From: Carpediemonas membranifera | Lineage: Eukaryota; Fornicata | Assembly (NCBI GenBank): GCA_019828565.1 | Contig: JAHDYR010000069.1 | Location: 186,001 to 250,000, forward strand | Length of the DNA: 64,000 bases | Direction of reading: 5' to 3' | Part shown: positions 57,696 to 64,000 of the stretch, piece after piece | How the letters are laid out: every line of letters starts with the position of its first letter | Position numbering within the stretch: position 1 is the stretch's first letter | Position numbers and translations under genes: made by a program | Notes under the pieces: model-generated | What the model saw: only the letters and a program-made list of their open reading frames with translations | Told to the model about the DNA's origin: nothing | Database searches by the model: none

Positions 57696-58503
57696 ATGCC
57701 CTTCCACATCAAGGCTAACCCCGAGGATATTGCCCCTATCGTCTTCCTTCCCGGTGATCCGGACAGAGCCAAGTACATCGCCGAGAACTTCTTTGAGGAT
57801 GCTGTTTGTCTACTTTTTGTCATTTCGCCTCACACAGAAGTGCTACAACACTTACCGCCACCTCTACGGCTACACTGGCATGTACAAGGGCCACCGCGTC
57901 AGCATCCAGACCACTGGCATGGGCTGCCCCTCTGCTTCCATCGTCGTGAACGAGCTCATCCAGCTCGGCGCCAAGGTCCTCATCCGCATCGGCACCGCCG
58001 GTATCGTCTCCCGCGACGTCCTCCCCGGTGACCTCATCATCGCCACCGGTTCCTGCCCCAACGAGGGCACCAGCACCCAGATGCTCCAGGGCGCCGCCTT
58101 CGCCCCCGTCGCCTCGTTCAACGTCGTCCAGGCCTGCAACGAGGTTGCCGTGAAGAGCCCCTTCAGCCGCACCAACATGGACGGCTCCACCGAGGAGGCT
58201 AAGGTCCACGTCGGCCTCATCCAGTCGGAGGACGCCTTCTACGCCACCAACAAGGGCCACGTCGCCGGCCTCGACAAGCTCGGCGTCCTTGCTGTTGAGA
58301 TGGAGGCCTCCGCCCTCTTCCTCCTCGGCAACCTCCACCGCGTCCAGAAGGGCTGCATCGTCGTTGCTTCCAACTATATCGAGGACGCCGCGGTCGTCCC
58401 CGACTTCCTGATGAAGCAGGCCGTAGACCACATGGCCACCGTGTCCCTCGACGCCGCCGTGCTTATGTACGAGCGCGGGCAAGACAAGCTTAAGACTTGC
58501 TAA
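57696..58503 (+). CDS. Nucleoside phosphorylase (PNP/UDP family), one intron
   Basis: The exons are 57696-57803 and 57838-58503, giving 257 residues. The enzyme cleaves a nucleoside with phosphate to base and ribose-1-phosphate, central to purine/pyrimidine salvage. Splicing restores [23 protein letters not shown], aligned to bacterial DeoD. Signatures: [16 protein letters not shown] (phosphate site), [34 protein letters not shown] and [11 protein letters not shown] (ribose-binding Glu-Met-Glu). The core resembles the bacterial/archaeal hexameric PNP, but its mixed details leave uridine phosphorylase possible. A TTTATAAAGG motif lies 4 bp past the stop. Confidence 0.9.
57804..57837 (+). other. 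34-nt spliceosomal intron in nucleoside phosphorylase
   Basis: Donor GTTTGT, acceptor CCTCACACAG, phase 0, inserted after codon 36. It shifts the frame (34 nt), so its removal is essential. Confidence 0.95.
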
Positions 58504-58685
58504 TCGTTTATAAAGGCCGAGTCGCGCAATGGGGCATGTTGTTACCATTCGTCTGTTTCAATGCCACATCAGTTTACTCCAAGTCGACCCAGGCCCAGGT
58601 GACGAATGCCACTCAACAGTTTCAAGTGACAAACCCCGCCCGACGCCTTTACTCGCCTTTCATGTTAATATTATACACACAGCAC

Positions 58686-60284
58686 TCACCCGACCACGCC
58701 AAGCTTATAAACCTTGGCCTCACTCTCCGACCTGTGCTCCACCACGCCCATGCTCGGCGGGAGCTGGTCGGGCGGGGTGTCGTCGGGCATCGACGTCAGC
58801 ACCTCGCTCAGCCGACTCGCAATGGTGTTCAGCAGTGGCCGGTTAGTAACCTTGCTCGTCATGCTCTGGATGTGACGCACCACGGCGTTACGGTCGGGCA
58901 GGAGATACACGAAACAAAGTATATCGATCGCTGCCGCCCGGGCATCCGGGTCTGTTGAGGTCAGCAGCTGGGTCACGAAGGGATCGAGGACCTTCACACT
59001 CACGCTGTTGTTGGCGCCGTCGAGGGAAAGGGTGACGTCCTTGATCAGCTCGTAGACCAGGACGGCATGGTTGCCCCAAGCCTTTTGATTCTTCGTCTTC
59101 TTCAGATTTGATACGATTGGGAAAATATTGTGGACTCCGATGACTCCGGATAGGACCACAAGGATCAGCTCCATTGTGTCGCGTGCAATCTTCTGACGGT
59201 CGGCAAGGCGAGACGCGCACACTTCCACGACCGGCCGGAGTGTGCCAAGGTCAATCTCGTGCTCGATCAGGAGATCCAACACTGCGGTGAATGCCTCGTT
59301 GCTCTTGGTGACAATCTTGGCGTTGCTGTCCTTGAGCAGTCGTGCGAAGAGATACGACGTCGCTCTGGCACACTCTTCTGGGCGATCGACCACCCTGAGC
59401 TCGAACGCCTCGACGATCTGGGCGACCAGACCAAGCCTGTGCTTGGCCGACAGCAGACGCCGCACGAAGTCCTCGCCGAAGAAACCCTGCATAAACATGA
59501 CATCCTCTTTGTTCGACTCACGCGTGGGGATGGGTGGCGGCGCCTCGTCCTCCTCCTCCGCCTGGGGCTCGTCCTCGGCGTATTCTGCGATGGGTGGCCC
59601 CGACCCGCCTCCCACGGGCATGTCGTCGTGGGCGAGGCCGGTTGTGCCGGTAGGTGGGCCGTATATGGAGGCTGGGTTCGTCTTCGGCATGATCGGGGTA
59701 TCTTCTGTGATCCGCTTTGAGGCAAGGGGGTCAGACACTGCCGGGGCAGGCTGGGCTACTGGCTTGACTGGGGCTGGCGTGGGGCCGCGGGAAGGCACCT
59801 TGGGAGTCGGCTCCCGTACTGCCTCGTATACAGGCTCGGGCTCGTATGTCTCCCTCGCTTGGCTGGGCTGGGTCTGTCTGTCGTCCAACACCGGCGGGGG
59901 CGGGGTGGGGGTCCGGGCGGCAGGCTGCTGGACTGGCTCGGGTTCATCGACAACGGGGGTGGTCTGCACCTTGCTGAGGGAGACCAGCAGCTCCTCGTTG
60001 GGGCGAGAGAAGTAGTCAGAAATTTCTCGGGATGCAAGGTTCATCTCTTGGGCCGAATCGTAGTCCTCGTTGATGGTAGCAGCAACTTTCATCTCATGGA
60101 GACGCAAGAGGTTCTCTCCAAGTTCCTCCATCTTGATCAGCGCCCGTTTGCAGCGGTCTGCTGCAACGTAGTCCTCAATCTGCACACTTTCGACCTTCTT
60201 TGCTGTAAGCCAGTCTTTCAATTCTGCTATACGGTTCTTGTATCGCTCTTCTTGGGCTCGAAACTGCCCTGTAATCGAGACCAT
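58686..60284 (-). CDS. Coiled-coil plus TOG-like protein (CEP104-like)
   Basis: A 532-residue protein from ATG 60284. A coiled coil (~10-95) contains the paired 'DYxxA' pattern (EDYVAADRCKRALIKMEELG and NEDYDSAQEMNLASREI) seen in CEP104. It is followed by a long proline-rich disordered linker (~105-260) and an ARM/TOG-type helical repeat region (~265-520). CEP104 binds tubulin at ciliary tips. The N-terminal jelly roll and C-terminal zinc fingers of human CEP104 are absent, so this may be a shortened homologue or another TOG protein. TAAACTGCGCGA sits 17 bp upstream, in sense orientation. Confidence 0.65.
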   Translation of the reverse strand: MVSITGQFRAQEERYKNRIAELKDWLTAKKVESVQIEDYVAADRCKRALIKMEELGENLLRLHEMKVAATINEDYDSAQEMNLASREISDYFSRPNEELLVSLSKVQTTPVVDEPEPVQQPAARTPTPPPPVLDDRQTQPSQARETYEPEPVYEAVREPTPKVPSRGPTPAPVKPVAQPAPAVSDPLASKRITEDTPIMPKTNPASIYGPPTGTTGLAHDDMPVGGGSGPPIAEYAEDEPQAEEEDEAPPPIPTRESNKEDVMFMQGFFGEDFVRRLLSAKHRLGLVAQIVEAFELRVVDRPEECARATSYLFARLLKDSNAKIVTKSNEAFTAVLDLLIEHEIDLGTLRPVVEVCASRLADRQKIARDTMELILVVLSGVIGVHNIFPIVSNLKKTKNQKAWGNHAVLVYELIKDVTLSLDGANNSVSVKVLDPFVTQLLTSTDPDARAAAIDILCFVYLLPDRNAVVRHIQSMTSKVTNRPLLNTIASRLSEVLTSMPDDTPPDQLPPSMGVVEHRSESEAKVYKLGVVG

Positions 60285-60300
60285 CGCGGTTCGTCCTCTT

Positions 60301-60312
60301 TCGCGCAGTTTA
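60301..60312 (-). promoter_or_regulatory. TAAACTGCGCGA promoter element (CEP104-like gene)
   Basis: A full recurrent element in sense orientation, 17 bp upstream of the ATG. Confidence 0.5.
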
Positions 60313-60476
60313 CGGAAAACTCATTTACGTTCAAGTAAATGGCTGTTACCGTGAGAAACAGCATTGGCTTGATCGCGCATCAATGTTGTGTAACAAATCT
60401 CTGTACTTTAACGTCTAGCCGGCCATCAAGACCGACAGCGCCAGACTTGACCAGCTGCACTTCATACTCATTTGCT

Positions 60477-62848
60477 TCATTTATTCTGGGCATTCACGGT
60501 GTACCACCCCGGCGCGCTCAGTGAATTCGTGCGGTACGTCGCTGTGATCGTATTCATCGCGACGAGAGCAGCCTCCCTTTCCTGCTCGCTAAGAGTCGCC
60601 CATCCTGGCGCTGCGGGGAGAGTGTATCTAATCGTCCCGATCGATGACTGGGGGTCTGCAAGCGTCGTCAGGCCGGGCGCGCTGGCGTTCGCGAACGTGC
60701 CGATCTCGAGGTTGTGAACGGCGCTCTCCGTGTACATCTCGGTCGAGACGCTATCGGGCAGCGCAGTAACAACCTCCGCGAAGGTGGGGCGGTCGCGCGG
60801 GTCAGGCGCCACGCAGCGGCGGATCAGCTCGCCCACGGCCGCCGGCCCGCGGTGATCGTCGGCCTGTAGCCAGCCCGCACGTGCGCACGGATGGCGATGT
60901 CGAGCCCGAGGCGCTCCTGGCGGTACGGGATGTCGCGCGCGGCGATCTCCCAGAGCGTGATGCCGAAGGCGTAGACGTCGGCCTTCTCGCCGCCCACGCC
61001 GTCGAAGCGCTCGGGCGCCATCCACGGCCACGAGCCCTCGACATCCGCCACGCACTGATCAAGTCGCGCGGTCAGCCCGAAGTCGCTGATCTTGGCGCTG
61101 CCCTTTACGACGAGCACGTTGAGCGACTTGAGGTCCCTGTGCTCGTAGCCCTCGCCGACGATGAACGCCATGGCCGCCGCGATGTCGCGTGCGAACTTCA
61201 GCCGCATGTCCCAGGGCAGGTCGGCCTTCGAGAGCAGCAGCGCCGAGAGCGACCCCGACGCGAGCTCGAGCGCGAGCCTGATCTCGCGGTCACCTTGCTC
61301 AAGGGCATACAACGCGATGACGTGCCTGTGTCGCAGCTGCTTGTGGACGAAGATCTCGTTCTGGAGTCGGTCGGCCTGCATCGCGTTCAGGTCGGCCCGC
61401 GCGACGACCTTGACGGCACACTCAGCGCCGCCGTACGTGCCGCGGAAGACAGATGCCATGCCACCTTCGCCAATGCGGTCGGCCTGGCTGAACGCGATGT
61501 TGCCCGCCGGCTTCGTGATGTCCGCGCTGAGATCGGGCTGCACGAGCGGCTCGGGCTCCTCTCCAGCGCCTCCTTGACGCGGCCTCTGAGCGCGGGCATC
61601 GGGTCTTTGGCGAGCGACTTCATCGGCTGGAGGCGGGCGAGGTCGGCTTTCAGCGCAAGTACACCCTCATGTGACCCCGCGGGAGACCCCGTCTTCCTCA
61701 TCTGCGACTCGACCTGGACAACAATACTCTTTGGCATGACCCCTGAGCGTCTCGAAGCACTCACCGCTGCCGATGCTCCAGAGCTTGATTGTGTCGTCGT
61801 CAGACCCAGAGGCGAGGGTCCTGCCGTCGGGAGAAAAAGCAACTGCGAGAACACTTCCATTGTGGTCTAGGAAGTGCGCAGCGCACTCCCAGGTCCTGGT
61901 GCCCCAGAGTCTGATTGTGTTGTCCCTCGACCCAGAGGCCAGCAGAGTGCCGTCTGGGGAGAAAGTGACGCTGAATACAAAATCCTCATGCCCGCGCAGG
62001 CTTGGTCTGGGTCGGCCTGACACAAGCACCAGAACCTCCTTGTCCGCCGTGCCAACGACAACAGTTCTCCCGTCGTGAGAGATTGTGACAGATAAAGATT
62101 CAGTCGCGCGTTTGGCCAGGTGCGGTGGCATGCTGATGCATTTGCCACTGGCCACGTCCCATTGTCTTGAGATTCGCCCACGGGAGACCGAGAAGAGGGT
62201 GCGGCCCTCAGCGGGGAAGGCGAAGCTGTTCACTTCATCATTGTCCCCATTCAACGTCTTCATCAGCCTGCCAGAGGCCACGTCCCACAGTATGATAAAT
62301 GCGTCAGTCCCGCCCTAGGCGATGGTCGACCCGTCCGGGGAGACGGCGATGCAGAAAACATCATCTCCATGGTCCATTCTCATGATGCACCGTCCCATCG
62401 TATTCCACAGCCTGATGCTGTTGTCGAAAGAAGCAGTGACCATGGTGCCGTCAGAGAGGAATGCCGCGCCTGCAACCCGGCTACTATGCCCTTCAAGGGT
62501 CTGGATACATCCACCGTCTATCTTCGCATTCCATGTAGCAAGTGCTCGGTCAAGTCGGCTTGGTTTGTCAGCAACAAGAACGCCTTGGGTCATCGTGACA
62601 GTGAGGTCGGGGTCGGTCAGCCTCATGCTGAACTCGCCGGGGAACGCCAGTGCATCCAGTGTTTCGAGGTGGTCGAGGACGCGGCTGAGGTCTGTTGCAG
62701 TGAGAGGCGAAGCGCCACTGGGCTTGAGGTGGAGCTTGTGCTCTGGGGAGAAGGCGTGTTTCGTGACATCTAGCAGCATGTTGTCTACTGCTATACAGTC
62801 ACTGCTATATGAGATTTTTGGGGAGGACGCACCATTGCTGAGAAGCAC
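60477..62848 (-). pseudogene. WD40-protein kinase fusion gene, multiply broken
   Basis: Reading right to left: a domain of unknown type, WD40 blades (TLEGHSSRVAGAAFLSDG, then [18 protein letters not shown]) interrupted by an in-frame TAG at 62315-62317, a linker in a different frame (61570-61735: [15 protein letters not shown] to MKSLAKDPMPALRG), and a kinase domain from ~61540 (RIGEGGMASVFRG, AVKVV, EHRDLKSLNVLVV, SDFGLT, WMAPERF). The final kinase subdomains (GELIRRCVAPDPRDRPTF) lie in yet another frame after 60846. Shifts occur at CCCC 61740-61743, at ~61552-61566 and at CCC 60846-60848. Five reading segments of one ancestral gene are thus visible. The start is unclear: a CGCTCACACAG acceptor lies just upstream at ~62849-62859. 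Sequencing error is the main alternative. Confidence 0.7.
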
Positions 62849-63223
62849 TGTGTGAGCGACAAAAACAGTGTAGGCATCATCACTGCTCTACAACAACGAG
62901 GGAACGAACCATCTAGGTAATAGTAACAACGGGGAACGTACTTTCTTCACCGTCGAGCCTTCATCTGTCAATCACCTTTCTCACTCGCAGCGCGTCCAAA
63001 CCTGCTCGACTCAACCACAGTCGCTGGCACCAGAGTCACGATGTCCGCCCACCCATGCCTGGCGACTGATGAGCGCCCCTATTCAGCGGCCCCGAGTTTA
63101 CCCTGGTCGGTTGGCTGGATCTGAGACCCACCCTTGAGCTACCCAACCTTTCTCTCACAATTCTTTACCCTGCAAACGACCTCACAGCCTTTATATACAC
63201 CCCAACCGTAACACCCAACCCGC
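62849..63223. other. Intergenic region before the FAD oxidoreductase
   Basis: 375 bp with no gene. A GCTCACACAG acceptor-like site on the minus strand at ~62849-62858 suggests a lost or undetected 5' exon for the WD40-kinase locus; GTTCGT at ~62905-62910 (minus strand) could be its donor, giving a 62-nt intron. Confidence 0.35.
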
Positions 63224-64000
63224 TTACATGTCAAAGTGGAAATATTTGTACCACACCGCGTACTTGAGCCGAGTGATAAGGGAGTTCATCGCAACAGTCG
63301 CCTTGCCGCTCTTACTATACTCCACAAACAACGTCTTCTTCCCCAAGTAAATGAGGTGAGGGTATGTATCAACACCCACGTCCGCGTACTCCTTCCCCCG
63401 CTCCATCTGGGGGAACCGGCCCCTGTGTGCCAGAGTCTCTTGACCTCGACTAGGCTCCTTCATCACCTGCTTTCGTACCACTGCCATGTTTCGTGCCGCG
63501 AGCTTGGCTTGAGCATCCATGTAGTGAACGAAGTTGCAGTCGGACTTGTCGTCTATGCGGGCACATGAACCAACTGCCCAGACGAACGGGACGGGCTTGT
63601 CGCCCACTAGAACGTTCAGGTGAGTGTCTACGTCCACAGTGCGGCCCATGGGCTGGTCTTCCACCTCTGGTGCCATACTGACAGTGATGTCTGGGGCAGT
63701 AAAGGTCCCAGCGGCCCAGACCACGACGTCCGCGTCAATAGTCTTCTCTTCTGGTACTGCGCCCTCCTCCTCGGCGGGCACCATATATGTGAGGCCGCCT
63801 TCTTTTGGCTGGATGTTGGTGACGTTAGGGTGCACGTCAACGCCGAGCTTGGAGACGGCAGTGTCTACCTGCTTGCGGGTCTTCTTGGGAAGCTTCTCTG
63901 CTGCAAGGACCTCGCTGCTTCTGCTGAGAATGCTGACCTTCGCCTCGGGGCACTGCTTGGCGATGTACGTGGCGTACTCGATGCCTGTCGCACCCGAGCC
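63224..64000 (-). CDS. FAD/NAD(P) disulfide oxidoreductase, AIFM2/FSP1-like (partial)
   Basis: The C-terminal ~258 codons; the 5' part lies beyond the right edge. The frame begins in the NAD-binding fold with GSGATGIEYATYI, continues with VSILSRSSEVLAAEKLPKKT, and closes with VWAAGTF, VPFVWAVGSCARIDDKSDC and ARNMAVV, the 'GD/GS-C' FAD loop of this superfamily. The order fits AIF-family flavoproteins such as AIFM2/FSP1 (NAD(P)H:quinone reductase), with type-II NADH dehydrogenase as an alternative. No membrane anchor or targeting signal can be seen because the N terminus is missing. Confidence 0.85.
   Translation of the reverse strand, partial: GSGATGIEYATYIAKQCPEAKVSILSRSSEVLAAEKLPKKTRKQVDTAVSKLGVDVHPNVTNIQPKEGGLTYMVPAEEEGAVPEEKTIDADVVVWAAGTFTAPDITVSMAPEVEDQPMGRTVDVDTHLNVLVGDKPVPFVWAVGSCARIDDKSDCNFVHYMDAQAKLAARNMAVVRKQVMKEPSRGQETLAHRGRFPQMERGKEYADVGVDTYPHLIYLGKKTLFVEYSKSGKATVAMNSLITRLKYAVWYKYFHFDM

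Noticed and set aside
60881-61870. 329-codon plus-strand frame opposite the WD40-kinase locus
   Set aside because: The minus strand has HRD, DFG and APE kinase motifs at the same bases; the plus frame has none.

Overview
This is a compact, GC-rich eukaryotic chromosome segment, most likely from a flagellated anaerobic protist of the metamonad/fornicate type (Carpediemonas- or Giardia-like). That assignment is inference. It rests on a full-length spliceosomal Prp8, motile-cilium genes (CFAP52, dynein LC8, a CEP104-like protein), bacterial-type metabolic enzymes such as glycerol dehydrogenase, intergenic gaps of often only 100-400 bp, and a few 29-34 nt introns. The 3' splice site of those introns is fused to the branch-point motif (CTMACACAG-like), the arrangement known from Giardia and Trichomonas. 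I found no tRNA, rRNA or CRISPR.

Layout. 0-9 kb: 3' end of topoisomerase I, a coiled-coil gene and PRP8. 9-22.7 kb: an ATR-type checkpoint kinase divergent from PRP8, an FG nucleoporin, a long coiled-coil protein and a NUDIX hydrolase. 22.8-33 kb: glycerol dehydrogenase (one intron), a small coiled-coil protein, a helical-repeat protein (possibly a Y-complex nucleoporin), the PP2A methylesterase PPME1, pyruvate kinase (one intron) and a WD40 protein. 33-35.4 kb: an accessory patch holding a broken Fanzor (eukaryotic TnpB-like RNA-guided nuclease) and fragments. 35.4-43.5 kb: a 1.8-kb nearly identical inverted duplication carrying a motor-only kinesin and part of a seven-TM protein, with a four-TM protein and a receptor-like TKL kinase between the arms. 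43.7-56.8 kb: a secreted-type membrane protein, TAF8 (one intron), RPA1, an RCC1-like protein, a CIPK-like kinase (one intron), a SNAP, CFAP52, DAD1/OST2 and LC8. 57-64 kb: a nucleoside phosphorylase (one intron), a CEP104-like protein, a broken WD40-kinase gene and a partial FAD oxidoreductase.

Topoisomerase I, ATR and RPA1 form a DNA replication/repair set. Prp8 and the fused-motif introns show a working spliceosome. Glycerol dehydrogenase and pyruvate kinase fit glycolysis-linked fermentation, and the nucleoside phosphorylase fits purine salvage. A TAAACTGC element recurs just upstream of many starts and is the best candidate for a core promoter.

Limits. All identifications come from reading motifs and remembered family features; no search was run. 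Several coding breaks fall in short C or G runs, so some 'pseudogenes' could be assembly errors. Residue positions are approximate.
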